DNA of 64,000 nucleotides from Paenibacillus sp. USDA918EY (GCF_009870825.1 NZ_WTWY01000005.1:310001-374000); one strand, 5' to 3'; positions 16,332 to 25,182 are shown, numbered from the stretch's first letter. Numbers and translations are program-made. The notes: generated by a model not told the origin, from the sequence alone.

Positions 16332-17960
16332 TTATTCCGCAGTCAGCGTTTTGCCTGGTCTGACATCGGATTTTTCTTTTGCATCCCCGGCTTCCGTGGC
16401 CTGGTTTGTCGAGCGGAGCGGCAGCTCCTTCAGGAAAAATACGAGCAGGAGCGCCACAACGAGGACGAGCGTGCCGGTAAGGAACACCGTAGAAAGCGTA
16501 TTTCCAAGCGCGTCGCGGATGCTGTCGATCATTTGAACGAAGAGCTGTTTGGCTTCCGCCGGCAGGCTGGCTTCGGTCTTTTCGACGAGCGGTTTGTTCA
16601 TCAGCGTTTGCGGATTGGCAAAAGAAAGCATGTTTTGCGCCAGCTTTGGATCCAGCTTGCTGAAATCCGGCGCGCTCGCCGATTGGAGAGCTTCCTTCAG
16701 GTTTTTGGTCAAGCTGTTGGACATGACCGTTCCCATGACCGCGATGCCGATCGTACCGCCGAGGTTACGGAACAGCTGCGTGGAAGCCGTCACGACGCCA
16801 AGCTCTTTATGCGAAACGGCGTTTTGGGTCGCCAGCGAGAAGACCGGCATACCAAGGCCCAGACCTACGCCAAAGATGATCAAGCTGAGAATCGTCATCC
16901 ACAAGCTGTTCATAAAGATCATGATGCCCATGCCGATGATCATGATCGGCATGCCGATGAGCGCAAACCGTTTGTATTTGCCCGATTTGGCGATCAGTTG
17001 ACCGGTGATGGCGCTTGTGATGACCATGCACAGGGACATCGGCAGCGTCACGTAACCTGCGTACGTCGGCGAAATCGCCAGCACGCCCTGCACGTAGAAC
17101 GAAATATAAATCATGGCGCCCATCAACCCAAAGTTCATGATGAAGCCGATAATGTTCGAGATCGTTACGACGCCGTTTTTAAATAAGTGCAGCGGAAGGA
17201 TCGGTTCCTTCACTTGCGTTTCGATAAAAATGAAAATCAGGGCGGATACGACCGCGGCTGCGATCAAGCTGATGATTTGCCAAGAACCCCACGGGTACTC
17301 CGTGCCTGCCCAAGAGAACGCAAGCAGCAGCGGAACGATCGTCGTGGTAAGGAACAGCGATCCCAAATAGTCGATATGCTGCCCTTTCTTTTTGTCCACT
17401 TTCGGGAACAGCATCATGATCATGATAAACGCCACAATGCCCAATGGGAGGAAAATCCAGAACAGCCAGTGCCAATCGATGTGGTCGACCAAATAACCGC
17501 CAAGCGTCGGTCCCAGCACGCTGGAGAAGCCGAACACAGCGGTCATCAGACCCATCCATTTGCCCCGTTCACGCGGAGGGAACAAGTCGCCGACGGCCGT
17601 AAACGCGGTGGACTGGATGATCCCCGCGCCGATCCCTTGAATCCCGCGGTAAATAATAAATTGGTAGACGTCGGTGGAAGTCCCCGTCAAAAAGGCCCCG
17701 ACCATAAAAAACAATATACCGATAAGAATGAACGGTTTCCGTCCGAACATGTCGGACAGCTTGCCGACCAGTATGGTTGCGATGGTGGACGTCAGCAAAT
17801 AAATGTTGATGGTCCAAGTATAATAGTCCATTCCGTCAAGAATCGCGATAATGCGCGGCATTGCCGTACTGGTTATCGTCTGGTTGATGGCGGCAAAAAA
17901 CATGGCGGCCATGATCGCGATCATGATGGTTATTTTACGTTTTAACGTTAAATGCTCCAT
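16332..17960 (-). CDS. Drug efflux transporter, MFS DHA2 (EmrB/QacA) family
   Basis: This 542-aa protein has about 14 membrane segments. Motif A (GKLSDMFGRKPFILIGI) is near residue 60, motif B lies around FIIYRGIQGIGAG, and motif C (AVFGFSSVLGPTLGGYLVD) is near residue 140. It exports drugs using the proton gradient. A long loop near residues 400-470 precedes the last helix, as in LmrB/EmrB-type proteins. It is encoded 16 bases after a marR gene and so is probably under its control. Confidence 0.93.
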   Translation of the reverse strand: MEHLTLKRKITIMIAIMAAMFFAAINQTITSTAMPRIIAILDGMDYYTWTINIYLLTSTIATILVGKLSDMFGRKPFILIGILFFMVGAFLTGTSTDVYQFIIYRGIQGIGAGIIQSTAFTAVGDLFPPRERGKWMGLMTAVFGFSSVLGPTLGGYLVDHIDWHWLFWIFLPLGIVAFIMIMMLFPKVDKKKGQHIDYLGSLFLTTTIVPLLLAFSWAGTEYPWGSWQIISLIAAAVVSALIFIFIETQVKEPILPLHLFKNGVVTISNIIGFIMNFGLMGAMIYISFYVQGVLAISPTYAGYVTLPMSLCMVITSAITGQLIAKSGKYKRFALIGMPIMIIGMGIMIFMNSLWMTILSLIIFGVGLGLGMPVFSLATQNAVSHKELGVVTASTQLFRNLGGTIGIAVMGTVMSNSLTKNLKEALQSASAPDFSKLDPKLAQNMLSFANPQTLMNKPLVEKTEASLPAEAKQLFVQMIDSIRDALGNTLSTVFLTGTLVLVVALLLVFFLKELPLRSTNQATEAGDAKEKSDVRPGKTLTAE

Positions 17961-17976
17961 TCCCTCTCCTTCACCT

Positions 17977-18420
17977 CTAAACGTTGTTTTGATCTATATT
18001 CAAAAGCATTGAGGAGAAGATTCTTCTCAAATGCTGGATATCTTCCTCGGACAACATGCCGAAAAATACCTGAATGACCTCCTTTTGGTCTTCGGTCACC
18101 TTGTCGATGATGTCATACCCTTTTTCCGTGATCATCGTATACACCACCCGGCGGTCGTCCTCCGCCCTCTCGCGTTTGACGTACCCCGCCGCAATCAGCT
18201 TGTCGGTTAAGCTCGTAATCGCCGGAGATGTAAGCGCCAGCGCGTCCGCCAGCTCCGACACTTTGAGGGAGCCGCGCATTTTTAGGGTATACAAAACCTG
18301 AAATTGCGGAAAAGTGAGACTGTATTCCTTGGTGCTGAATTTGTTCCATTCATGGGACATGCCTTTCAGCAGTTGGCGGAACATTCCCGAAACTTCAAAC
18401 AGCAATTCGCTTTTTGGCAA
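17977..18420 (-). CDS. MarR-family transcriptional regulator
   Basis: This 147-aa winged-helix repressor has the family core LTFPQFQVLYTLKMRGSLKVSELADALALTSPAITSLTDKLIAAGYVKRERAEDDRRVVYTMITEKG. The start is TTG 18420, eight bases after AGGAGG. It is the first gene of a two-gene operon with an MFS pump, the usual arrangement for a repressor released by the pump's substrates. Confidence 0.93.
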   Translation of the reverse strand: MPKSELLFEVSGMFRQLLKGMSHEWNKFSTKEYSLTFPQFQVLYTLKMRGSLKVSELADALALTSPAITSLTDKLIAAGYVKRERAEDDRRVVYTMITEKGYDIIDKVTEDQKEVIQVFFGMLSEEDIQHLRRIFSSMLLNIDQNNV

Positions 18421-18535
18421 AATGCAAACCTCCTCGCACGTTCTCTACTGCGTTTTTGTCCGGATTTTGCAACATTGCCCGTTGAAGTCCGCCTTTTTCG
18501 GATTCACTCGCAAAATCCTTATGCTGAAACTATTG

Positions 18536-18600
18536 AATTAATTAAGCTTTATTTAATTAGATTCTAATAAATAAGTGACTTAATCATTTAACACTTAAGT
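18536..18600 (-). promoter_or_regulatory. Candidate MarR operators in the marR leader
   Basis: Two AT-rich inverted repeats lie between the -10 box and marR. AAGTG-N14-CACTT falls within 18571-18600, directly at the predicted start of transcription. TAATTAA-N6-TTTAATTA lies at about 18538-18558. MarR proteins bind such palindromes and usually control their own promoter. Confidence 0.5.
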
Positions 18601-18629
18601 AATATACTCCGTCATTCAAACGAAGTCAA
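18601..18629 (-). promoter_or_regulatory. Sigma-A promoter of the marR-MFS operon
   Basis: On the minus strand TTGACT (18624-18629), 17 bases, and TATATT (18601-18606). Confidence 0.8.
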
Positions 18630-18676
18630 GCGAATGTTTTATGTTCATATTTTCATAATAAAATCCGCAAGCTGAC

Positions 18677-18707
18677 TAAAAAAAGCCTCCCCGCCGACGG
18701 AGAAGCT
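18677..18707 (-). terminator. Terminator of the glycosyltransferase gene
   Basis: A ten-base stem (AGCCTCCCCG with CGGAGAAGCT, including wobble pairs) is followed on the minus strand by TTTTTTT. Confidence 0.7.
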
Positions 18708-18718
18708 GCTTCTATAGT

Positions 18719-19852
18719 TTACGCTTTCAAATGAGTGCGATCGTACGTCGTTCCACGCCAGGTCATCCCTCCGCGCCGGGATGCGCGGTAAGCTCCCTGA
18801 AATCCGCCGACCGTCAGAATCAGGCCGATGAACGGATGGACGATCCCGTACCAGAAACCGCTGCCCGAATACCGCGAATAGATGAAATACAGCCATAACA
18901 CCGACAGCACGCTGATTCCGCATAACACGCGGCCGGATAATGGACCGACAAACAATCCGACCCAAGGATAAATCATGGTCAATAGACAGGACAAAGCGGT
19001 GATAACCGCCTTCGGATAGCTGAATACGGATTTTTCGACGCTTCCGATCAGCTGCTTCAGGCTCTCATACCAGTTCCAAACCCCGATCATCCGCGTTCCG
19101 TAGATGGCATCCTGACGGTATCCGGCTTTTTTGATCCGTTTTCCGAGCTCCGCGTCATCCGTCGTCACGTAAGAAAAGGCCGCATGGGTGCCGATTTTGT
19201 CGTAAGCTTCCCGTTTCACCAGGTTAAACGCTCCGACGCCAAGCGATTGCTGCGACTTCGGATCCTTGATTTTCCACAGCTGTCCGAAGGACGAGGCGCT
19301 CATGAAAATAAAGGCGGCATACCATTTCGAAATGAAATGCGGTCCGGTAAAATCGGGGATCATCGTCAGATGGTCGAGCTCATGCCGATGCATGTACGCA
19401 ACCGCCTTGGAGATGCATTCTGGCTGAAACAAGATGTCCGCATCCGTAAACAGAAGCCACTCCCCTTTGGCGATTTGGGTGCCTTGGAATAAGGCATGGC
19501 TTTTCCCCATCCATTGTTCCGGCAGCTCCCGCACATTCAGCACGGTCACGTTCGGATAAGCTTGCTCGAGCTTGGCCGCAATCGCGGCGGTACCGTCCTC
19601 GGAACGATCGTTGACCAGTATGACCTCCAACGGCCCGTACGTTTGCTCCATTATAGACCGGACGCAGCGTTCCAACGCTTTTTGCTCGTTTCTGGCGGCA
19701 ACGATGACGGAAACGAACGGCTTTGGCATTTGCGCCTCTTCCCTCGTTCGATGCAGGACGCCGATCTCTCTTGCTTTTGCGGTAAAAATAATCGCAATGC
19801 TCCCCCACATCAAAACATTTAATCCCCCTAAAACCCAATAAACCCAATGCAT
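18719..19852 (-). CDS. Membrane glycosyltransferase, family 2 (HpnB/CrtQ-like)
   Basis: This roughly 377-aa protein has an N-terminal membrane anchor (VYWVLGGLNVLMWGSIAII). Its GT-A catalytic domain carries VSVIVAARNEQKALERCV, EVILVNDRSEDGT, FTDADILF (the DxD) and a later TTDDAELGKRIK. Three C-terminal membrane segments follow. Relatives glycosylate carotenoid or hopanoid lipids; the acceptor here is unknown. ATG 19852 is chosen; the GTG codons at 19864 and 19861 overlap the GGTGGAGG ribosome site. Two ACGATCGT palindromes lie upstream. Confidence 0.87.
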   Translation of the reverse strand: MHWVYWVLGGLNVLMWGSIAIIFTAKAREIGVLHRTREEAQMPKPFVSVIVAARNEQKALERCVRSIMEQTYGPLEVILVNDRSEDGTAAIAAKLEQAYPNVTVLNVRELPEQWMGKSHALFQGTQIAKGEWLLFTDADILFQPECISKAVAYMHRHELDHLTMIPDFTGPHFISKWYAAFIFMSASSFGQLWKIKDPKSQQSLGVGAFNLVKREAYDKIGTHAAFSYVTTDDAELGKRIKKAGYRQDAIYGTRMIGVWNWYESLKQLIGSVEKSVFSYPKAVITALSCLLTMIYPWVGLFVGPLSGRVLCGISVLSVLWLYFIYSRYSGSGFWYGIVHPFIGLILTVGGFQGAYRASRRGGMTWRGTTYDRTHLKA

Positions 19853-20175
19853 GGCCTCCACCACTTTCGAATATTTTGGACGATCGTTCTAATCTAGGCG
19901 CGAAAAACAAACATCCTCATACCCGAAACACCGCAAACAATAGAACGATCGTACTAATATGATCTTAATGGAAATCTTTTCATTTGGCAATCAAAAAAAC
20001 GCCGGGATTCCGGCTGCTTCCGATCGATTGTAGGCGAATCAAGTCACGACGATTCATTCTTGCCGCCGGAGCCTTCGTCAAAATTCCGCTTTTTATCTTA
20101 AAAAATGATGTACAATGAGTACGCGATGAAATAAAGCAATGATCCATTACATCATTACGGACTGAAGGAGATTTT
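19853..20175. other. Divergent intergenic region with twin ACGATCGT palindromes
   Basis: This stretch has no gene. It holds two copies of a palindromic element, GGACGATCGTTCTAA (19878-19892) and TAGAACGATCGTACTAA (19941-19957), 65 bases apart centre to centre. A small GCCGG/CCGGC hairpin after a run of A (20003-20023) would end minus-strand transcripts. A TACAAT -10-like box before the pentapeptide gene (about 20112) has no clear -35. The twin palindromes look like operators for a dimeric repressor of the glycosyltransferase gene. Confidence 0.5.
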
Positions 20176-21045
20176 ATGCAAAACGTTCAAAACGACCCCC
20201 ATGATACCGACCGTTCCCGCCTTCGGGCAGACTGCGGGCAATGCTTCGGATTATGCTGCGTCGCTCTTCCTTATGCCGCATCGGCAGATTTCGCTTTCGA
20301 TAAAAAAGCCGGGACGCCCTGCCGGAACCTGGATGCGGATTTCCGCTGCGGCGTCCACAAGGATCTTCGGGAGCGGGGCATGCGCGGATGCACGGTGTAC
20401 GACTGCTTTGGAGCCGGGCAGCAAGTTTCCCAAGAAACCTACCGCGGGCGCGACTGGCGCCGATCGCCGGAGACCGCGGCGCAAATGTTCGACGTCTTTC
20501 CGGTCATGTGGCAGCTTCACGAGCTTTTGTGGTATTTGACCGAAGCCCGGACATTGGAATCCGCCGCCCCCATACACGCTGAACTGGATTCAGCTCTAGA
20601 GGAAACCGACCGGCTTACCCGTCTCGATCCGGAATCGCTTTTGAAGATCGACATGACCGCTTACCGGGCGGACATCAATGCGCTCCTACTGCAGACAAGC
20701 CGGTTTGTCCGGGAAGACGGGCAGCGCAAACTTAAAGGTCAGCCGAAACAAAGAAAAATCCCCGAACGCGGCGCCGACCTGATCGGGGCCAAGCTGAAAG
20801 GAGCCGATCTGAGATACCAAAGCTTGCGAGGGGCATACCTGATCGCAGCCGATCTCCGGTCGGCCGATTTGAAAGGCGCCGATTTGATCGGGGCGGATTT
20901 GCGGGATGCCGATCTCCGGGGCGCGGACCTTCGAGGGAGCATTTTCCTGACGCAAGCCCAGGTGAATGCGGCGAAAGGAGACGCCCACTCCAAAATCCCT
21001 TCCTCCCTTATCAGACCGGAGCATTGGCAGGCGCAGGGAAGATAG
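20176..21045 (+). CDS. Pentapeptide-repeat protein with N-terminal cysteine cluster
   Basis: This 289-aa protein has an N-terminal part with eight cysteines in YkgJ-like spacing (C20, C23, C27, C28, then C49, C58, C72, C77), so it probably binds a metal ion or iron-sulfur cluster. A helical middle of about 110 residues follows. About ten pentapeptide repeats of the A(D/N)LxG type span residues 198-258 and would form a short right-handed beta-helix. The strong AAGGAG site fits the ATG. No function is known. Short pentapeptide helices in DNA mimics bind gyrase, but this one is too brief to claim that. Confidence 0.85.
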   Translation: MQNVQNDPHDTDRSRLRADCGQCFGLCCVALPYAASADFAFDKKAGTPCRNLDADFRCGVHKDLRERGMRGCTVYDCFGAGQQVSQETYRGRDWRRSPETAAQMFDVFPVMWQLHELLWYLTEARTLESAAPIHAELDSALEETDRLTRLDPESLLKIDMTAYRADINALLLQTSRFVREDGQRKLKGQPKQRKIPERGADLIGAKLKGADLRYQSLRGAYLIAADLRSADLKGADLIGADLRDADLRGADLRGSIFLTQAQVNAAKGDAHSKIPSSLIRPEHWQAQGR

Positions 21046-21056
21046 CAAACCGTTAA

Positions 21057-21110
21057 AAACGAAGACCTTCCATCGGTATTCACAACCTTGGAAGGTCTTC
21101 GTTTATTTTG
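21057..21110 (+). terminator. Terminator of the pentapeptide gene
   Basis: A 16-base perfect stem (AAACGAAGACCTTCCA with TGGAAGGTCTTCGTTT) is followed by ATTTTGTG. Confidence 0.85.
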
Positions 21111-21187
21111 TGTGAAAACAATTCATTCGGCTATGTTTGTGGTAAGTACCATAATGAATGCTTTTAAATGTTAGGAGGATGACAACC

Positions 21188-21709
21188 ATGGGCAAAAAAA
21201 TCGCAACCCTCATCACGGACCTGTTTGAAGACGTCGAATTTACCGAACCGGCCAAAGCATTGCAAGAAGCCGGCCATGAAGTCGTCACGATCGAAACAAA
21301 AGCAGGCCGCCAAATTACCGGCAAAAAAGGCGGGAAAGTCCGCATCGATCTGGGCATTGACGAAGCCAATCCGGAAGACTTCGATGCATTGCTGATACCT
21401 GGCGGATTCTCGCCGGATCAACTGCGCGCGGACGACCGTTTTGGGCAATTCGCCAAAACCTTCGTGCAAGAAGGAAAACCCGTCTTTGCCATCTGCCACG
21501 GACCGCAGTTGTTGATCGACACCGATTTGCTGAAAGGCGTGGACATTACCGGCTATCGATCCATCCGCAACGATCTGAAAAACGCCGGAGCCAACTACAA
21601 AGACGAGGAAGTCGTGGTGTCCCGCAACATCGTCACTAGCCGCACTCCGGACGATTTGCCCGCCTTTAACCGCGAGTCGTTGAAGCTGTTGTCCAGCAGC
21701 GGCGCTTAA
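21188..21709 (+). CDS. DJ-1/PfpI-family protein (type 1 glutamine amidotransferase-like)
   Basis: This 173-aa protein has the nucleophile elbow AICHGPQLLI with catalytic Cys near residue 104 and His next to it, and the conserved Glu in the N-terminal DLFEDVEFTEP. It resembles the general stress proteins YfkM/YraA of B. subtilis and PfpI. Activities reported for the family are peptidase, chaperone and glyoxal or protein deglycase. ATG 21188 sits nine bases after AGGAGG; the ATG at 21179 overlaps that site. Confidence 0.9.
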   Translation: MGKKIATLITDLFEDVEFTEPAKALQEAGHEVVTIETKAGRQITGKKGGKVRIDLGIDEANPEDFDALLIPGGFSPDQLRADDRFGQFAKTFVQEGKPVFAICHGPQLLIDTDLLKGVDITGYRSIRNDLKNAGANYKDEEVVVSRNIVTSRTPDDLPAFNRESLKLLSSSGA

Positions 21710-21732
21710 TCAAGCAGCGCTGTGTAAAGCTT

Positions 21733-21767
21733 ATAGCCCCGCCTTGCTGCGCAAGGCGGGGCTATTT
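21733..21767 (+). terminator. Terminator of the PfpI-like gene
   Basis: ATAGCCCCGCCTTGC pairs with GCAAGGCGGGGCTAT, followed by TTTC. Confidence 0.8.
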
Positions 21768-21875
21768 CATGCTGTTTTTCAAAACATGAACCATTCGAGC
21801 GAACATTGCCGGCGAACAAATAATTATCTCCATTCGAGGGAATCATTGTATTGAACAGCAAAGGAGGCCCATCCC

Positions 21876-22490
21876 GTGGAAAACGAATACGACCGCTTGT
21901 CTCCGCAGCCGGAAGAAATCAAACGACGGCTTGAGGATATCTCGGATGGCATCGGCTCATTAATTTCATCCTTGGACAAGGAGCAAATCGGGATTCTCAA
22001 GGAAATCAAACATCTGTACAAACGGTTTTCAACCGCCGGCAAAATGGCGTCCAGATATCATTTGAATCGTTTGCTTTTCCCGTACACGACAAAATGCGGG
22101 GAAATTATTAAAGCCGTCGGCCAGCTCAGCGAAATCCGGAAAGGAGCCCTCATCGTCATTGAGAGGGAGAAGCCGGTCGACGATTGGATTACGAGGGGCA
22201 CGCCCCTGTTTGCCGAAATCTCCAGCGAGCTCCTTGATTCCATCTTCCATGTCGGAAGCCCGCTGCATGACGGGGCCGTGTTAATCCGCAAAGACACGAT
22301 CGTCTCGGCCGCCAACATTCTCCCGCTTACCAAAAAAATATACCCTAACAAAAAGCTCGGAACCCGTCATCGCGCAGCCATCGGCATGTCGGAACGGACG
22401 GATGCGCTTGTGTTTGTCGTTTCCGAAGAGACGGGAAAAGAGTCCTTTTCGTTTAACGGGGCGCTATACCCCTTTCAAACCCTCAAATAG
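21876..22490 (+). CDS. cdaS: Diadenylate cyclase, sporulation type (CdaS)
   Basis: This 204-aa protein makes cyclic di-AMP from two ATP. Two N-terminal helices (residues 10-55) match the autoinhibitory helices of CdaS (YojJ). The DAC domain spans about 70-200 and has both catalytic motifs intact: DGA at 132-134 (LHDGAVLI) and RHR at 164-166 (GTRHRAAIGMSE). In B. subtilis CdaS is made in the forespore and supports germination. GTG 21876 follows AAAGGAGG by eight bases. A degenerate paralogue starts about 25 bases downstream and is very likely co-transcribed. Confidence 0.93.
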   Translation: MENEYDRLSPQPEEIKRRLEDISDGIGSLISSLDKEQIGILKEIKHLYKRFSTAGKMASRYHLNRLLFPYTTKCGEIIKAVGQLSEIRKGALIVIEREKPVDDWITRGTPLFAEISSELLDSIFHVGSPLHDGAVLIRKDTIVSAANILPLTKKIYPNKKLGTRHRAAIGMSERTDALVFVVSEETGKESFSFNGALYPFQTLK

Positions 22491-22514
22491 ACGAAACGAA
22501 TGGTTGGGAGTGTA

Positions 22515-23138
22515 ATGCATGCCATGATTAAAAAGAACTGTCAGAATGATCCCACGCTGCTGCATGAGGAAATGACGAAACAGCTGCATCATATTGCGGG
22601 CATGCTACAGGACAGCATCTCGGCGTTCGGTCAAAACGATATACGAATTTTGAACGATCTGGAGGAAATCTCCAAAGAATTCGCCGAATTGGAAACGTTG
22701 GTTTCCACCTATTTTCTGAACTGCCTTCTGTCCGAGTATACGTCATCCAGCAGCGAACTTTCCCGCGCCGTCCACCGAATGAGCTTGAAAGGCCAGGAAG
22801 CGCTTATCGTTTTGGAAAAAAGCGACCCCGTAGCGCCTTACATCAAGGGCGGAACCGCCATCAACGCCCAAATTTCAAGCCCGCTGCTGGAATCGATTTT
22901 TCACCCGGGAAGCAGATTGCAGTCCGGCGCCGTGCTGATTCAAGCCGACAAGGTCGTTTCCGCTGGCAATATGCTGCCCGTCACCGAGCAGATCTTTTGG
23001 GACCGCTTGTTTGACATCAACGAAGCGTCCGCCGTCGGATTGTCCGAACGGTGCGATGCGCTAATTCTGCTCGTCTCGGGAAAAGGGGCAACGTCGTTTT
23101 GTCTGGACGGTAACATCTATCCTTTTTCGACGGCTTGA
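22515..23138 (+). CDS. Catalytically degenerate diadenylate cyclase paralogue (pseudo-CdaS)
   Basis: This roughly 207-aa protein has the CdaS layout: two N-terminal helices and a DAC fold (ALIVLEKSDPVAPYIKGGTAINAQIS, SPLLESIFHPGS, VVSAGNMLPVT, LSERCDALILLVS). The two catalytic motifs are lost. DGA is replaced by SGA (LQSGAVLI, residues 137-139). The GTRHRAA loop is replaced by NEASAVG (about 169-175), so neither metal-binding Asp nor RHR is present. The fold-defining residues and length are kept, which argues for a selected non-catalytic role. The start is uncertain: ATG 22515 follows GGGAG closely, and 22500 and 22524 are alternatives. Confidence 0.85.
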   Translation: MHAMIKKNCQNDPTLLHEEMTKQLHHIAGMLQDSISAFGQNDIRILNDLEEISKEFAELETLVSTYFLNCLLSEYTSSSSELSRAVHRMSLKGQEALIVLEKSDPVAPYIKGGTAINAQISSPLLESIFHPGSRLQSGAVLIQADKVVSAGNMLPVTEQIFWDRLFDINEASAVGLSERCDALILLVSGKGATSFCLDGNIYPFSTA

Positions 23139-23196
23139 ACATCGGCACTGTCCTGAAACAGAGGCAAAAGCCGCAGCCCTATGTCGCCGTCTAATT

Positions 23197-25182
23197 TTAT
23201 TTCATGCCATGGATGCCGGGCACTTCCGCATGCATGTATCCGTCCGCCTCGTTCCAAGCAACGCTGAAACCTTTGCCCTTCGCGCAAAAAATCGACGTTG
23301 ACGTATATTCGGGATCCGCATCCTTGTCGTATCGTTTGGAAGCGATGATTTCCGCCGCGTTGCTGCATGGCCGGTATCCGCCGAGGCGAAGCGTGAGCGC
23401 CCCCTTGCCCTTCGTATACGCGGCCACTTCCGCCGGATAATCCATCAGCGTCGCGACCGGCGCTTCTCCGCTTAGGATAGCCGTGTCTCCGTCGATCTCC
23501 GGCGGTTCGAAGCTTCCACGCGCCTGCTGGATATCCGACATCGCCCTGCCGATGTGGTCCGCTCCCACTTTCAGCTTAAAAGCATAATACGGTTCCAACA
23601 GTATGTTGTCCGCTTTCTCCAAGCCTTGCCGCAGCGCGCGCAGCGCCGCTTCCCGGAAATCCCCGCCCGACGTATGTTTGTTATGCGCCCGGCCCGTCAG
23701 CAAAGTCACGACGATATCCGTCAAAGGGGAACCCGTCAACAGGCCCCGATGCTCTTTTTCGGTCAAATGCTGACCGATTAAATGCTGGTAGCCGACGCTC
23801 AGATCGTCGGGATGACAGTCGTTGACGAAGGTCACGCCGCTCCCCTCGGGTCCCGGTTCGATCTTCAGATGAACCTCCGCATAATGGCCGAGCGGTTCGA
23901 AGTGCCCGCAACCGATCGTCGCGTTGGCTACGGTTTCTTTGTACAAAATTTCCGGTTTACCGAATGACACCTCAAGGCGGAAACGGTCCAGCACGACCTG
24001 TTTCAGCACCTCCAGCTGAATGATCCCCATCACATGGAGATGAAGCTCCTGCAGCGGTTCGTCCCAGACGACGCCGAGCGACGGATCTTCCGCATGGAGG
24101 ATCTGAAAGCAGCGCAGCACCTCCCGGATCGAAACGGCGGGATCGTACCTTACTTTGGACTTCAGGGCAGGGACAAGTTCAAAAGCTTTCCGCTCCTTTT
24201 CCGCGCCCAGCCCTGCGCCTGCCGGAACGGCGGATAATCCGGTTACGGCCACGAGTTGGCCGGCCCAAGCTTCGTCCACCGCAGTGAATTTTTCTCCGTT
24301 GTAGACCCGAATCGAAGTGATTTTCTCCTGCAGCCGCTCCCCGGCGCCATCGACATAACCGATTTCGTCCCGCACGCGCAGTTGCCCCTGCAAAAGCTTC
24401 ATATGCGTAAGGCGGACGCCTTGTGCGTCATGGCGAATTTTGAACACGCGCGCGGCTGCCTCTCCCGAAGGATCGTATTCCGTCTCGGTAAGCAGCTCCA
24501 AATTGGCGAGAAACCCGGCGATTCCTTGATCCTGAAGCGCCGAACCGTACATCACGGGAAATAGTCTTCGTTGTTTGACTAACGTGCGAAGGCTTTCGAC
24601 CGCCCGATCATCCGTAACTTTCCCATCCAAGTACAAGCCTAGCAATGTTTCGTCGCGTTCCGCGGCAAATTCGATCACCGGCTCGCCGATTCCTTCGTTA
24701 AGCGCCCCCGGGATCAAGCAGGCTTCCTTCGTAAGGTGTTGGCGGATTTGTTCAAGCACGACGGAAGCGTCCGCCCCTTCGCGGTCCATTTTATTGATAA
24801 AAAACAGCACCGGAATGTCGTATGCCCGCAGCAGCTGCCAAACCGTTTCCGTATGCCCCTCGACTCCCTCGACCGCGCTGACGATGACAACGGCATAGTC
24901 CATCGCCTGCACGGCCCGTTCCATCTCCGCCGAAAAATCCACGTGCCCCGGGGTATCGATCAAATAATACGTCGAGCCGCGCCATTCCATGACGGCCTGA
25001 CCGGCAAAAATGGTAATGCCTCGCGCCCGCTCCAGCTCGTGGCTGTCCAGGAAGGCATCCTTATGATCCACCCTTCCCCGGCTGCGAATGCTGTTCGTAT
25101 GGTATAAAAGCTGCTCCGCAAACGTCGTTTTTCCCGCATCGACATGCGCAAGCAGCCCGATTGTTTTATTTGAGTCTCCCAT
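23197..25182 (-). CDS. Ribosomal-protection-type translation GTPase (Tet(M)/Tet(O)-like, EF-G family)
   Basis: This roughly 661-aa protein has the domain order of EF-G and tetracycline ribosomal protection proteins. GTP motifs are AHVDAGKTT (residues 12-20), DTPGH (near 76) and NKMD (near 130). Domain II follows, then domain IV and a C-terminal EF-G V-like domain. Length and sequence fit the Tet(M)/OtrA-like branch rather than housekeeping EF-G, which is near 690 residues and encoded elsewhere. Whether it gives resistance is unknown. ATG 25182 has only a distant AGAAGGG; upstream in-frame Mets lie close to the promoter. Confidence 0.87.
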   Translation of the reverse strand: MGDSNKTIGLLAHVDAGKTTFAEQLLYHTNSIRSRGRVDHKDAFLDSHELERARGITIFAGQAVMEWRGSTYYLIDTPGHVDFSAEMERAVQAMDYAVVIVSAVEGVEGHTETVWQLLRAYDIPVLFFINKMDREGADASVVLEQIRQHLTKEACLIPGALNEGIGEPVIEFAAERDETLLGLYLDGKVTDDRAVESLRTLVKQRRLFPVMYGSALQDQGIAGFLANLELLTETEYDPSGEAAARVFKIRHDAQGVRLTHMKLLQGQLRVRDEIGYVDGAGERLQEKITSIRVYNGEKFTAVDEAWAGQLVAVTGLSAVPAGAGLGAEKERKAFELVPALKSKVRYDPAVSIREVLRCFQILHAEDPSLGVVWDEPLQELHLHVMGIIQLEVLKQVVLDRFRLEVSFGKPEILYKETVANATIGCGHFEPLGHYAEVHLKIEPGPEGSGVTFVNDCHPDDLSVGYQHLIGQHLTEKEHRGLLTGSPLTDIVVTLLTGRAHNKHTSGGDFREAALRALRQGLEKADNILLEPYYAFKLKVGADHIGRAMSDIQQARGSFEPPEIDGDTAILSGEAPVATLMDYPAEVAAYTKGKGALTLRLGGYRPCSNAAEIIASKRYDKDADPEYTSTSIFCAKGKGFSVAWNEADGYMHAEVPGIHGMK

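Noticed and set aside
17930..17945. TTTTAACGTTAAAT palindrome resembling part of the NrtR site
   Set aside because: It lies inside the first codons of the MFS gene (HLTLKRK) and lacks the outer TTAACA arms, so it is probably coding sequence by chance.
20003..20023. Small GC hairpin with A run as a gene terminator
   Set aside because: No minus-strand gene lies upstream to be ended by it; the stem is only five pairs, so it is mentioned only within the region entry.
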